Assembly (NCBI GenBank): GCA_012728295.1
Contig: JAAYFJ010000013.1
Coordinates: 24,844 to 88,843, forward strand
Direction of reading: 5' to 3'
From: Tissierellia bacterium
Lineage (GTDB): Bacteria; Bacillota; Clostridia; Tissierellales; Peptoniphilaceae
Length of the DNA stretch: 64,000 nt
Below, in pieces: positions 44,105-54,062 of the stretch. The first letter of the stretch is position 1. Each line of letters begins with the position of its first letter. A program made the position numbers and the translations under genes. Under the pieces are notes generated by a model. The model worked only from the letters and a program-made list of their open reading frames with translations, made no database searches and was not told the DNA's origin.

Positions 44105-44971
44105 TTGAAAGTAAAAAAAGCTGTTATACCTGCTGCAGGATTAGGCACTCGTTTCTTGCCGGCAACTAAGGCTACACCGAAGGAAATGCTTCCGATAGTG
44201 GATAAACCCACTTTGCAATATATTGTAGAAGAAGCGGTAGCATCAGGAGTTGAGGAAATCTTAATAATAACAGGTAGGCAAAAAACGGCAATAGAAGAAC
44301 ATTTTGATAGAAATCTAGAGTTGGAAATGGAGCTTGAGAGAAATGGTAAATTAGAGCTGTTAAAAATAGTTAAAGATATTCCAAACTTAATAGACATACA
44401 CTACGTAAGGCAGCAAGTGCCTTTAGGATTAGGGCATGCCATATATAGGGCAAAATCTTTTGTAGGTAATGAACCTTTTGCAGTTTTACTGGGAGATGAT
44501 TTGGTTTACAATCCGGAGAAACCATGTTTATCTCAGCTGATAGAAGTTTTTGAAAAGACAGAAAGCTCTGTTGTAGGTGTTCAAAAGGTCGACAATAGTC
44601 AAGTATCGTCCTATGGAATTATCGATACAGTAGATATAGATAAAAAAATAATGAAAGTTAATAGTCTTGTAGAAAAGCCCATTCCATCTGAAGCCCCATC
44701 TAATGTAGCAGTAATGGGAAGATATATTATTACCCCGGAGATTTTCAATATTCTTAAGACCATCCCAGAGGGTAAAGGTGGCGAGATACAATTGACAGAT
44801 GCCTTAAATATTTTAGCAAAAAAAGAAAATGTTTTAGCTTATGAATTTGAGGGAAAAAGATATGATGTAGGGGACAAACTTGGTTTTATTAAAGCTACGA
44901 TTGAATTTGCTTTAAGAAATCCAAAACTAAAAGATTCTTTAGAGGAATATCTAAAAGAGTTGATACATTAG
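44105..44971 (+). CDS. galU: UTP-glucose-1-phosphate uridylyltransferase
   Basis: GalU makes UDP-glucose, the co-substrate that starts the Leloir pathway. 288 residues; nucleotide loop AVIPAAGLGTRFLPATKATP at 6-25, then EEILIITGRQKTAIEEHFD and GEIQLTDALN. I choose TTG 44105, 6 bases after GAGGTGA; the GTG at 44096 overlaps that site. It leads the galactose island, consistent with supply of UDP-sugar to galT and galE. Confidence 0.95.
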   Translation: MKVKKAVIPAAGLGTRFLPATKATPKEMLPIVDKPTLQYIVEEAVASGVEEILIITGRQKTAIEEHFDRNLELEMELERNGKLELLKIVKDIPNLIDIHYVRQQVPLGLGHAIYRAKSFVGNEPFAVLLGDDLVYNPEKPCLSQLIEVFEKTESSVVGVQKVDNSQVSSYGIIDTVDIDKKIMKVNSLVEKPIPSEAPSNVAVMGRYIITPEIFNILKTIPEGKGGEIQLTDALNILAKKENVLAYEFEGKRYDVGDKLGFIKATIEFALRNPKLKDSLEEYLKELIH

Positions 44972-45042
44972 GTAACGGCGATCTATTTCAGCCGATGGAT
45001 CGTGGTTTATAGAAAGATGATTAAAGAGGAGGAATTACCAAT

Positions 45043-46128
45043 ATGAACAAGAAGTGGTTGGCATTATTATTGGCCGTAGTTATGATTATGTCAGTTTTCG
45101 TAGGTTGTGCTAAACAGGAAGCTCCTGCAGAAGAAAAAACTGAGGAAGCGACAGAAGAAAAAACTGAAGAGACAACAGAAGAAGCATCAGGAGACAAGAA
45201 AAAAGTAGCAGTATTCTATTATCAATATGCTGATACTTATATCTCCACTGTACGTGCGGCTTTCAACGAAATGGTTGAAAAAGAAGGTGGCATTGAAGTT
45301 CTTGAGTTTGACGGTATGAACAACCAAGCAACTCAAAACGACCAAATCGACAACGCTATTAGCCAAGGAGTAGATGCTCTTTTAGTAAACGTTGTAGATA
45401 CAGGTGCTGCTCAAGCTGTTATCGACAAAGCAAAAGAAGCTGGACTTCCTTTGATTTTCTGGAACAGAGAGCCTGATGATGCTAACGTATACGGAACTTA
45501 TGAAAAAGCACGTTTTATCGGTACTAAGATTGAAGAAGCTGGCGTAATGCAAGGCGAATTAATCAAAAACTTCTGGGCTGATGGTGCTGTAGACCGTAAT
45601 GGAAACGGAAAACTAGACTATGTATTACTACACGGCGGACAAGATAATGCCGAAGCATTAGCAAGAAGCCAATACTCTGTAAAAGCTCTTGAAGATGCTG
45701 GTATCGAATTAAACAAAATTGCTGAAGCTGTTGCTGAGTGGGCAACTGACAAAGCTAAAGATGCTATGGATAGCTGGTTAGCAAAAGACAAAGACAATAT
45801 TGATGTTGTTATTGCTAACAACGATGGCATGGCAATTGGTGCTATTAACGCACTTCAAGCAGTTGGTCTAAACACTGGCGAATCACAAGAAAAAGAAGTA
45901 TTTGTTGGCGTTTTCGGAGTTGACGCAACTGAAGAAGCTAAAGACGCTATTAGCAGCAAAACTATGTCAGGAACAGTTAAACAAGATAACGTAGCTATGG
46001 CAGCTGCACTATATGCATTAGCCAAAAACGCAGCTAACGGAACTGATTTCATCGAAGGAACAGAATATACTTATGATGATTCAGGTTTTGCAGTTCGTAT
46101 TCCTTATGCTCCATTTACAGGAGAATAA
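45043..46128 (+). CDS. mglB: Galactose/glucose-binding lipoprotein of the Mgl transporter
   Basis: A 361-residue periplasmic-binding family 1 protein that captures galactose or glucose outside the membrane. Lipobox VFVGC with Cys22, then an acidic Glu/Thr-rich linker at 26-50. The ligand domain begins KKVAVFYYQYADTYISTV; sugar-site residues are recognisable in FWNREP (near 143), DYVLLHGGQDNAEALAR, NNDGMAIGA and GVFGVDATEEAKDAI. AGAGGAGGAATTACC precedes the ATG. High-expression codons. A terminator behind it would make it more abundant than the transporter subunits. Confidence 0.93.
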   Translation: MNKKWLALLLAVVMIMSVFVGCAKQEAPAEEKTEEATEEKTEETTEEASGDKKKVAVFYYQYADTYISTVRAAFNEMVEKEGGIEVLEFDGMNNQATQNDQIDNAISQGVDALLVNVVDTGAAQAVIDKAKEAGLPLIFWNREPDDANVYGTYEKARFIGTKIEEAGVMQGELIKNFWADGAVDRNGNGKLDYVLLHGGQDNAEALARSQYSVKALEDAGIELNKIAEAVAEWATDKAKDAMDSWLAKDKDNIDVVIANNDGMAIGAINALQAVGLNTGESQEKEVFVGVFGVDATEEAKDAISSKTMSGTVKQDNVAMAAALYALAKNAANGTDFIEGTEYTYDDSGFAVRIPYAPFTGE

Positions 46129-46173
46129 TTAATAATCTGACAAAAAACGGCTGAATATGAGATAACCTCAGGC

Positions 46174-46203
46174 AAAGACCTCTGTAATACAGAGGTCTTT
46201 TGT
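46174..46203 (+). terminator. Terminator behind mglB
   Basis: AAAGACCTCTGT, loop AAT, ACAGAGGTCTTT and more T. Probably partial, limiting read-through into the rest of the cluster. Confidence 0.85.
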
Positions 46204-46369
46204 TATATAGATTTAAGTATATGGGTATATAGAAAGCAATGCAATTAACATATAATATAAAAGCTTTAGGAAAAACAGAATACCGTTTAATTAATATATC
46301 ATCTAACATTTTATTGTTGTATAATTGAATTGTTTAAATACTATTAAGGTGAATAAAGCAGGTGGAAAA

Positions 46370-47167
46370 ATGAAAAAGCCAGTTGCTCTGATTACAGGGG
46401 GAAGCAGTGGAATAGGAAAGGCAACTGCTGTTGCTTTGCAAAAAATGAACTATAAGGTCTATACTATGAGTCGAAGAGAAGTCCAATGGGATAATGAAGA
46501 TATTATCCATATGGTAGGAGATATTTGTTCTGAAATAGAAGTGGTAAAAGTATTTAAAGAAATAATGGAGAATGAATCCACTTTGGACATTATGGTATTG
46601 GCTGCAGGTTATGGAATATCAGGCGGAATTGAATTCACAGAGATGGCAGACGCACAAAGGCAGATGCAAGTTAATTTCTTTGGGACGTTTTTGTGTATGA
46701 AATATGGTGGAAGAATTATGAGAAAGCAAGGACATGGCAGGATATTCTATTTAAGTTCAGTAGCAGGAGAAATAGCTATTCCATTCCAAGGATTCTACAC
46801 TTCATCAAAAGCAGCGTCATCTAAGCTGATGGAAGCATATGGTGGGGAATTAGCGCCCTATGGTGTTGAGTGTTGCGTTATTATGCCTGGCGATGTAAAA
46901 ACACCATTTACAGAAGTTAGAGAAAAATCTCCAAAAGGAGATATCGAGTATCAAAATAGAATTTCCAAAAGCGTGTTAAAGATGGAAAATGACGAACGCA
47001 AAGGCATGAGTGCAGAATATGTCGGGGAGTTCATTGCAAAGAAAGCCATACAAAAGAGCATCAGACCATATTATGGAGTGGATAAAGGGTATGCCGCCCT
47101 GTTGATGCTATATAGATTTTTACCTAGGAAATTAGCTAGATATATAGTCAATAAAATGTACGGTTAG
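46370..47167 (+). CDS. Short-chain dehydrogenase/reductase
   Basis: A 265-residue NAD(P)-dependent SDR. The cofactor loop is TGGSSGIGKATA near 9-20, AAGYGISGG is the NAG-like strand, and catalytic Ser and YxxxK lie in YLSSVAGEIA and FYTSSKAASSKL near 140-160. Start ATG 46370 follows AGGTGG by 4-5 bases; the TTG 45 bases upstream has no such site. It lies between mglB and mglA, unlike in typical mgl operons. Its substrate is unknown; a sugar or polyol is conceivable because of the context only. Confidence 0.85.
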   Translation: MKKPVALITGGSSGIGKATAVALQKMNYKVYTMSRREVQWDNEDIIHMVGDICSEIEVVKVFKEIMENESTLDIMVLAAGYGISGGIEFTEMADAQRQMQVNFFGTFLCMKYGGRIMRKQGHGRIFYLSSVAGEIAIPFQGFYTSSKAASSKLMEAYGGELAPYGVECCVIMPGDVKTPFTEVREKSPKGDIEYQNRISKSVLKMENDERKGMSAEYVGEFIAKKAIQKSIRPYYGVDKGYAALLMLYRFLPRKLARYIVNKMYG

Positions 47168-47266
47168 AGTTAACTTAAAATGGGGAAATATGGCTTAAAT
47201 ATAAGAGTGATTCACAAGAATAGTTACTAAAGAGAAGTAGTTTTTCATAATAATGCTATTTACCAC

Positions 47267-47295
47267 TTGTTAGAGTGTAAAAAACAGGATATTAT
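47267..47295 (+). promoter_or_regulatory. Candidate internal promoter for mglA
   Basis: TTGTTA and TATTAT with a 17-base spacer in the 187-base gap behind the SDR gene. Confidence 0.45.
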
Positions 47296-47354
47296 AGAAG
47301 ATGGACATGTTTATATGATGAAATATTTTAATACATAATAAAGGCGGTGAACCT

Positions 47355-48854
47355 ATGAGTGAAACAAAGTATCTGCTGGAAATGATTGATATTAGCAAAT
47401 CTTTCCCGGGCGTCAAGGCATTAGATAAAGCTACACTAAAGGTAAGGCCAGGATCAGTGCATGCCCTCATGGGAGAGAATGGAGCTGGCAAATCCACATT
47501 GATGAAATGTCTTTTTGGAATCTATATGGAAGATGAAGGAGAGATTTATTTAGAAGGGGAAAAGGTTAGATTTGCCAACCCTAAACAAGCGTTAGAGCAT
47601 GGAGTTAGCATGGTCCATCAGGAATTGAACCAGGTGATGAAGCGTTCAGTTGCTGAAAATATTATGCTTGGACGATATCCACAAAAAATGGGTTTAGTAG
47701 ACCATAAAGAGATGAATGAATTTACTAAGAAAGCCTTTGATACCCTAGGCTTAGACATCAACCCTAAGACCATAGTGGAAAAGCTTTCTGTTTCCGAGCG
47801 GCAAATGGTGGAGATAGCAAAAGCTGTTAGCTATAATGCAAAAGTACTAATTTTAGATGAGCCCACCTCATCGCTTACTGACAGAGAAGTAGAAAAATTA
47901 TTTGAAATAATTAACCTGCTTAAATCAAGAGGCATGGGAATAGTATATATATCTCATAAAATGGAAGAAATACTTCAGATTTCTGACGACATAACCGTAT
48001 TTAGAGATGGAAAATGGGTTGGAACTGCCCCAGCGTCAGAAATGGACACCAATAAAATTGTTCAGATGATGGTAGGTAGAACCTTGACCAATCGTTTCCC
48101 TCCTAAGGAAAATACTCCTGGAGAGGTAATCTTTGAAGTAAAAAACCTCACCGGCCGTTATGCGCCTGCCATTAAAGATGTTAGCTTTGAGCTTAGAGCA
48201 GGGGAGATTTTAGGTGTAGCTGGACTGGTTGGTGGAGGGCGCACTGAGCTGTTAGAGACTATTTTTGGGGTGGCGAAAAAAGCGAGCGGAAAAATGCTTC
48301 TCCACGGAAAAGAAATAGCCAACAAAGATGAGAAAGAATCGATTGCCAATGGATTTTCTCTATTGACGGAAGAACGTAGGGCTACAGGAATATTTCCAGT
48401 ATTGGACATTCGTCAAAACTCTACAATTGCCAGCATTGAAAACTATCGTTCGGGACTTTTGTTAAGCGATAAAAAAATCAAAGAAAGCACTAAGTGGGTA
48501 ATAGACAGTATGTCTGTTAAAACACCGAGTCAGAGAACTTTAATAAAATCTCTTTCAGGGGGAAATCAGCAGAAGGTTGTAATTGGCAGATGGCTGTTGA
48601 CAGACCCAGAGGTGTTGCTACTAGATGAACCTACAAGGGGAATTGACGTAGGTGCAAAATATGAGATTTATCAATTAATACTTGACTTAGCAACTAAAGG
48701 TAAAGGCGTAATAATCGTATCCAGTGAGTTGCCAGAACTATTAGGTATTTGCGACCGTATTATGGTAATGAGTAATTACAAAGTTGCAGGAATTGAAAAT
48801 GTCAGTGACATAGATCAAGAAACTATTATGCATATGGCGGGTAAATATTTATAA
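47355..48854 (+). CDS. mglA: Galactose/methyl galactoside importer, ATP-binding protein
   Basis: A 499-residue tandem ABC ATPase that powers uptake through MglC. The first half has Walker [10 protein letters not shown] near 41-49, signature [14 protein letters not shown] and Walker [13 protein letters not shown]; the second half has the degenerate loop [16 protein letters not shown] typical of this family, then LSGGNQQKV and [33 protein letters not shown] precedes the ATG. Confidence 0.95.
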   Translation: MSETKYLLEMIDISKSFPGVKALDKATLKVRPGSVHALMGENGAGKSTLMKCLFGIYMEDEGEIYLEGEKVRFANPKQALEHGVSMVHQELNQVMKRSVAENIMLGRYPQKMGLVDHKEMNEFTKKAFDTLGLDINPKTIVEKLSVSERQMVEIAKAVSYNAKVLILDEPTSSLTDREVEKLFEIINLLKSRGMGIVYISHKMEEILQISDDITVFRDGKWVGTAPASEMDTNKIVQMMVGRTLTNRFPPKENTPGEVIFEVKNLTGRYAPAIKDVSFELRAGEILGVAGLVGGGRTELLETIFGVAKKASGKMLLHGKEIANKDEKESIANGFSLLTEERRATGIFPVLDIRQNSTIASIENYRSGLLLSDKKIKESTKWVIDSMSVKTPSQRTLIKSLSGGNQQKVVIGRWLLTDPEVLLLDEPTRGIDVGAKYEIYQLILDLATKGKGVIIVSSELPELLGICDRIMVMSNYKVAGIENVSDIDQETIMHMAGKYL

Positions 48855-48864
48855 GGGGGAAGAG

Positions 48865-49929
48865 ATGAGCAAAAAAGAACAGGCAAACCTGGCTACATCA
48901 GGGTCAAAAGCCGGAATAATAGACAAGGTAAAATTGAGAGAAAAGCGCAAGGAACTAATGCTTAACTATGCTCTATATTTTATTTTAGGTATAATGATTT
49001 TGGGGATTATTTTATATGATACAAGCTTTTTAAAGTGGCAAAACTTTATTAATATTTTAAGCCAGGCTTCCACCAGGGGGATATTGGCACTTGGTGTTGC
49101 AGGGTTGATAGTATTACAAGGTACTGACTTATCAGCAGGTAGAATAATGGGATTGACTGCTGCCATTGCTGCAAGTATGCTTCAAAAACCAGAATTTGCA
49201 GCTAGAATGTACCCTGAACTGGGTATGGTAAGTATGTTTATACCGTTGTTTTTAGCATTGGCAGTTGGAGCTTTGTTCGGATTGTTTAATGGTATAGGGG
49301 TGGCGGTTTTAAAACTTCACGCTTTTATTGCAACGTTGGGAACTCAGTTAATAGTATTTGGATTGGTGCAAATCTATATATCCAGCCAAAAAGGTGGAGC
49401 ACAGCCCATAGGTACACTACAAGATAGATATAGAACCTTGGCAATAGGCGAGGTAATTCCTAAAGTGCCAAATTTAATTCCCATATTTATTATTACTGCA
49501 TTAGTTCTGTGGGTAGTTTGGAATAAAACCACTCTAGGCAAGAATATGTTTGCCATTGGAGGAAACCCAGAAGCTGCAGCGGTATCTGGAGTAAACGTAG
49601 TAAAGAACATATTGTTTGTATATTTGATTTCGGGACTACTATATGGACTTGCAGGTTTCTTTGAGGCTGCAAGGGTAGGTTCAGTAAATATAGGTACTGG
49701 TTTTAACTTTGAGTTAGACGCCATCTCTGCCTGTGTAGTTGGTGGTGTGTCCTTCTCAGGGGGGGTTGGAACTATTCCTGGCGTTATTATTGGAACAATA
49801 ATTTTAACCTTTATTAATTACGGACTAAACTATATTGGAGTATCTCCTTATTATCAATATATTGTCAGAGGACTAATTATAATCGTGGCAGTAGCCATAG
49901 ACGTGCGTAAATATATAGCTAAGAAGTAG
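48865..49929 (+). CDS. mglC: Galactose/methyl galactoside importer, permease
   Basis: A 354-residue membrane protein of the BPD_transp_2 family with about ten helices, a 30-residue hydrophilic start, and conserved ILALGVAGLIVLQGTDLSAG near 74 and GGNPEAAAVSGVNV near 231. Forms the pore for MglA and MglB. 10 bases behind mglA with GGGGGAAGAG upstream. Confidence 0.94.
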   Translation: MSKKEQANLATSGSKAGIIDKVKLREKRKELMLNYALYFILGIMILGIILYDTSFLKWQNFINILSQASTRGILALGVAGLIVLQGTDLSAGRIMGLTAAIAASMLQKPEFAARMYPELGMVSMFIPLFLALAVGALFGLFNGIGVAVLKLHAFIATLGTQLIVFGLVQIYISSQKGGAQPIGTLQDRYRTLAIGEVIPKVPNLIPIFIITALVLWVVWNKTTLGKNMFAIGGNPEAAAVSGVNVVKNILFVYLISGLLYGLAGFFEAARVGSVNIGTGFNFELDAISACVVGGVSFSGGVGTIPGVIIGTIILTFINYGLNYIGVSPYYQYIVRGLIIIVAVAIDVRKYIAKK

Positions 49930-49936
49930 GGCGAAT

Positions 49937-50779
49937 ATGGAAATAATATATAATCCAGTATTTGACAAGTTGGAAAACGACCACTTATGCGTCAATGTTC
50001 TAAGGGACTTTGGCGCTAAAGTGGTTTCTTTACGAATAAAAGAAAAAGACATGGAGCTTTTATTTCAACCATCATTAGGCTATTATCACCTGCCGGAAAA
50101 GCATGGTGACTTTGCAAAGTTTGACACTTCCGGCTGGGATGAATGTATCCCATCAATAGATGTCACAAGCACCATTCCAGATCATGGAGAAATATGGTCG
50201 AGGCAGTGGGAAAATCAGTTGGGAGAAGATTATATAATCAATAGAATTGAGTTGGAAACACTTCCACTAATCTTTACGAGAAAACTTATCTTACTTGAAA
50301 ACAAACTTATTGCAAAATATTCTGTAGAAAATATTGGAAGCGAGAAAGTTCCGTTTTTGTGGGCACAGCATGGGCTATATAAAATTTATCCAAATATGGA
50401 AATGATACTTCCAGACAACCTTGTTGTCCAAGTGGATGGCCCTTTAGATTTACCCCAAAACATAAAGAACATTGCAGATTACACTGACACGAAAGCTTAT
50501 AAATGGTATATGGATTCATTGCCAGAAAACATAGTATGTGGCTATTTATACAAAGAGTATAATTTGGCATGGGAGATGAGTTTTTCAGGTACAAAGCTTC
50601 CATATTTAGGCTGTTGGATAAATAAAGGTGGATTTAAAGGAGAGTACAATATTGCATTGGAACCATCTAACGGATATTATGACAGTTTGGAAAAAGCGCT
50701 TGAAAACAATAGAGTGCAATATATTGATTCAAAGGAAATAATTGAATTCGAAATTAACTATGAAATAAAATATTTATAA
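49937..50779 (+). CDS. Aldose 1-epimerase-like (galactose mutarotase fold) protein
   Basis: A 280-residue protein of the galactose mutarotase-like superfamily, which here would interconvert anomers of the incoming hexose. Visible: FGAKVVSLRIKEKDMELLFQ near 25-44, WDECIPS and DHGEIWSRQW near 82-91 with the conserved His, and FLWAQHGLYKIYP with a second His. It is more distant from GalM than a bona fide mutarotase and lacks the exact GalM motifs, so the reaction is inferred mainly from context. 7 bases after mglC, in the gal operon. Confidence 0.75.
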   Translation: MEIIYNPVFDKLENDHLCVNVLRDFGAKVVSLRIKEKDMELLFQPSLGYYHLPEKHGDFAKFDTSGWDECIPSIDVTSTIPDHGEIWSRQWENQLGEDYIINRIELETLPLIFTRKLILLENKLIAKYSVENIGSEKVPFLWAQHGLYKIYPNMEMILPDNLVVQVDGPLDLPQNIKNIADYTDTKAYKWYMDSLPENIVCGYLYKEYNLAWEMSFSGTKLPYLGCWINKGGFKGEYNIALEPSNGYYDSLEKALENNRVQYIDSKEIIEFEINYEIKYL

Positions 50780-50793
50780 ATCGGGAGGTTATT

Positions 50794-51777
50794 ATGGCTG
50801 AATTGAGATATAATCCATTATTAGACGACTGGACCATGGTTGCGGCTTCAAGGGATAAAAGACCAGATATGCCAAAGGACTATTGCCCTTTTTGTGCGGG
50901 CTCAGGGAAAGTCCCAGATGATTATACCGTGCATTTGTATGCCAACGATTTTCCAATACTTTCAACTAACCCACCAGAACCTGATGATGTAGGCAGTGAA
51001 CTTTATCAAGTTAAACCATCCTATGGAATATGTGATGTGGTATTATATTCGCCAAAACACAATGCTAAACTTTGGGAACTGCCTCAAAATCATATAGAAG
51101 AGCTGGTGGAGTTATGGAAAAGTCGATTTCAAGAGTTGGAAAAAGATGAGAATATACAGTATATATTTCCATTTGAAAACAGGGGAGCGGAAGTTGGTGT
51201 AACTATGCCTCATCCACATGGACAAATATATTCCTATTCGCAAATGCCTCTTCGCATGAGAGTAGAGCTAGAAAACGAGAAGAAATATTTTGATAAAACT
51301 GGGAAAAACCTCTTTGAACAAATGGTTGCAGATGAGATAAAATATAAAGATAGAGTCCTTATGGAAAATAGTAGCTTTATTGCCTTCATTCCATTTTTTT
51401 CTGAATATCCATATGGAGCGTATATAGTAGCTAAAGAAAATATTGTAAGCTTAGAAGAATTTAGCAAGAAGCATATTTCAGACTTAGCATCTATGTTAAA
51501 AGCGTTAATCGGTGGATTTGATACCATGTTTGAAAGAGATTTTCCATATATGATGGGAATGTACAATCGTCCTCTTAATAAAGCTGAGGATAAAAACATA
51601 AGTGATTATTTTAGATATCATATTAAATTCTTTCCACCATTAAGGGGAGCTAATAGCATAAAATACAATGCCAGTTCAGAAACAGGTGCTTGGGCAGCGG
51701 GAAATCCTAGGCGAGTGGAAGAATGTGCAGTTGAACTACGCAATGCCATAGAAAGGTTTACCAATGGAAAACAATAA
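50794..51777 (+). CDS. galT: Galactose-1-phosphate uridylyltransferase
   Basis: GalT exchanges UMP between UDP-glucose and galactose-1-phosphate. 327 residues of the HIT superfamily, the catalytic triad HPHGQIY near 134-140 with the nucleophilic His. ELRYNPLLDDWTMVAASR start and DYCPFCAGS (zinc-type cysteines) are family signs. GGGAGGTTATT precedes the ATG. galK overlaps the end by 14 bases. Confidence 0.94.
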   Translation: MAELRYNPLLDDWTMVAASRDKRPDMPKDYCPFCAGSGKVPDDYTVHLYANDFPILSTNPPEPDDVGSELYQVKPSYGICDVVLYSPKHNAKLWELPQNHIEELVELWKSRFQELEKDENIQYIFPFENRGAEVGVTMPHPHGQIYSYSQMPLRMRVELENEKKYFDKTGKNLFEQMVADEIKYKDRVLMENSSFIAFIPFFSEYPYGAYIVAKENIVSLEEFSKKHISDLASMLKALIGGFDTMFERDFPYMMGMYNRPLNKAEDKNISDYFRYHIKFFPPLRGANSIKYNASSETGAWAAGNPRRVEECAVELRNAIERFTNGKQ

Positions 51778-52933
51778 CGAGATATTTGAAAAACTGTATA
51801 TCGCTCACCAAGAGAAGTTTGGACATAAATCTGAAAAGAAATATTTTTCTCCCAGTAGAATAAACATCATTGGAGAACATATCGACTATAATGGTGGAAA
51901 GGTAATGCCTTGCGCTATAGATATTGGGACATATGGTGTTGTAAGCTGTAGAGAAGATGGAGTTTATGGAATGCAGTCCCTAAATATGGACAGAACAGGA
52001 CAGTATCAGTCACACCAGCTGGACTTTGCAAAATCGAAAAATTGGATGAACTATCCATTGGGAATGATTAGGTGCTTTAAAGAAAAAGGGTACACTGTGC
52101 CAGGTTTTAATATGACTATTTATGGAAATATCCCCAGTGGAGCAGGGCTATCTTCTTCAGCATCAGTAGAGATGCTAGTGGGCAAGATTATTAACGATAT
52201 GCTTGGGGAACCATTCACCATGGAAGAGATTGCTCTTATGGGGCAATGGGTGGAAAATCAACATATAGGCTTAATGACTGGAATTATGGATCAATTTGCC
52301 ATAGCAAAGGGGAAAAAAGACCACGCTATGATTTTGAACACCTCAAACCTAGAGCACAAATACGTTTCATTGGAATTAGGTGAGTATACACTGCTGATTA
52401 TGAATACAAATAAGCCTAGGTCCTTACAGGAATCTAAGTACAATGAAAGGCGTAGTCAATGTGAAAAGGCTTTAGAAGTGCTGAAGAAAAGTATTCAGAT
52501 AGAGCATTTATGTGAAATGACTGTAGCACAATGGCAAGAAGTTCAGCATCTGGTATCAGACGAAGTACTAAATCGGAGAGTAAAACACTGTGTGACAGAG
52601 CAAGCCAGAGTTGAGGCGGCATCAGAGGCGATGGAAAAGGGTGACTTGGAAGAGTTGGGGAAACTGCTAATCCAATCACACGAATCCCTTAAAGAAGACT
52701 ATGAAGTGACAGGAGTTCATTTGGATTCCCTTGTAAAGGCAGCAGTTGCTCAAGCAGGAGTCATAGGTGCGCGCATGACAGGAGCAGGGTTTGGAGGCTG
52801 TGCCATAGCGTTGGTAGCCAAAGCGAATATCCGAGAAGCAATGGATGCAATAAAAATAGAATACTTGAAAGATACAGGATTGGAAGCTGAGTTCTTTATG
52901 GTAGGAACATCAGACGGTCCAAGAGAGGAGTAG
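51764..52933 (+). CDS. galK: Galactokinase
   Basis: GalK phosphorylates galactose at C1. 389 residues, GHMP kinase fold: SPSRINIIGEHIDYNGGKVM near 27-46, GNIPSGAGLSSSASVE near 126-141 (ATP loop), and GARMTGAGFGGCAIALV near 341-357. The start ATG 51764 lies within the galT end behind a weak GAAAGG, consistent with coupling. Confidence 0.96.
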   Translation: MENNNEIFEKLYIAHQEKFGHKSEKKYFSPSRINIIGEHIDYNGGKVMPCAIDIGTYGVVSCREDGVYGMQSLNMDRTGQYQSHQLDFAKSKNWMNYPLGMIRCFKEKGYTVPGFNMTIYGNIPSGAGLSSSASVEMLVGKIINDMLGEPFTMEEIALMGQWVENQHIGLMTGIMDQFAIAKGKKDHAMILNTSNLEHKYVSLELGEYTLLIMNTNKPRSLQESKYNERRSQCEKALEVLKKSIQIEHLCEMTVAQWQEVQHLVSDEVLNRRVKHCVTEQARVEAASEAMEKGDLEELGKLLIQSHESLKEDYEVTGVHLDSLVKAAVAQAGVIGARMTGAGFGGCAIALVAKANIREAMDAIKIEYLKDTGLEAEFFMVGTSDGPREE

Positions 52934-52935
52934 TA

Positions 52936-53898
52936 ATGGCAATTCTAATCATTGGAGGGGCAGGATATATAGGCTCCCATGCTGTAAGATACTTTAGTGA
53001 CAAAGGGCGAGATGTGGTGGTGGTAGATAGTCTATCCACAGGCCATAGAGAAGCGGTGGACGTTCCGTTTTATCAACTGGACATAAGAGATGAAAAAGCA
53101 CTGGAAGAAGTTTTTCTTTCGCATGATATAGATGGGGTCATACACTTTGCTGCAAATTCATTGGTGGGTGTCAGTATGGTAGAGCCTTATGAATATTATC
53201 ACAACAACGTATATGGCATGATGTGCTTGCTAAACGTAATGAGAAGGCAAGGTGTGAAAAATTTAGTATTTTCATCAACTGCTGCCACTTATGGTGAACC
53301 TATTAGGGAACTGATATTAGAAGATGATCCCACTGAACCGACCAATCCATATGGTGAGACCAAGTTGGCCATGGAAAAGATGATGAAGTGGTTTGCAAGG
53401 GCATATAATATGAAATATATTTCCTTAAGATACTTTAATGCTGCAGGAGCACAACCAGATGGATCTTTGGGAGAAATGCACAATCCAGAAACCCATCTCA
53501 TTCCATTGGTGCTTCAAGTACCTGCAGGTCAAAGGGATAAAATCAGCATCTTTGGGGATGATTACCCAACTGCAGATGGTACCTGCATAAGAGATTATAT
53601 CCACGTTTGTGACCTGGCGTCAGCCCATCTTCTAGCTTTGGAATATTTGGAAAAAGGTGGGGAAAGCGATGTCTTTAATCTGGGAAATGGGAAAGGGTAT
53701 TCTGTAAAAGAAGTTATCGAGACGGCAAGAAAAGTCACAGGGCATCCAATTCCAGCCGTTGTAGAAGCGAGAAGGCCTGGAGATCCGGCGATATTAGTTG
53801 CATCCTCAGACAAAGCTAAAAGAGAATTAGGCTGGAAACCAGAGCATGAGAATTTGGAAGAAATAATAAGTGATGCATGGAGATTTTACAATAAATAA
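52936..53898 (+). CDS. galE: UDP-glucose 4-epimerase
   Basis: GalE interconverts UDP-galactose and UDP-glucose, regenerating the UDP-glucose used by GalT. 320 residues; NAD loop GGAGYIGSHAVRYF at 7-20, STAATYGEP near 118 and catalytic NPYGETKLAMEK near 139-150. GAGGAGTAGTA precedes the ATG, 2 bases after galK. Confidence 0.97.
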   Translation: MAILIIGGAGYIGSHAVRYFSDKGRDVVVVDSLSTGHREAVDVPFYQLDIRDEKALEEVFLSHDIDGVIHFAANSLVGVSMVEPYEYYHNNVYGMMCLLNVMRRQGVKNLVFSSTAATYGEPIRELILEDDPTEPTNPYGETKLAMEKMMKWFARAYNMKYISLRYFNAAGAQPDGSLGEMHNPETHLIPLVLQVPAGQRDKISIFGDDYPTADGTCIRDYIHVCDLASAHLLALEYLEKGGESDVFNLGNGKGYSVKEVIETARKVTGHPIPAVVEARRPGDPAILVASSDKAKRELGWKPEHENLEEIISDAWRFYNK

Positions 53899-53913
53899 AA
53901 TTGTCTTCTTAAA

Positions 53914-53949
53914 AAAGCAGGTTGAGATTTATCTCTCAGCCTGCTTTCT
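53914..53949 (+). terminator. Terminator of the gal operon
   Basis: AAAGCAGG-T-TGAGA pairs with TCTCA-G-CCTGCTTT with one mismatch and a short T end. Confidence 0.75.
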
Positions 53950-54062
53950 ATATAGATTTATGAAATAGTTAAAATTCGGTTAATATCCTGAAAATCCGTT
54001 TAATTTACAACTTGTTCGTGGTATGATATTAGTGGAACTTATAAATGAAGAGGAGGGACTAT

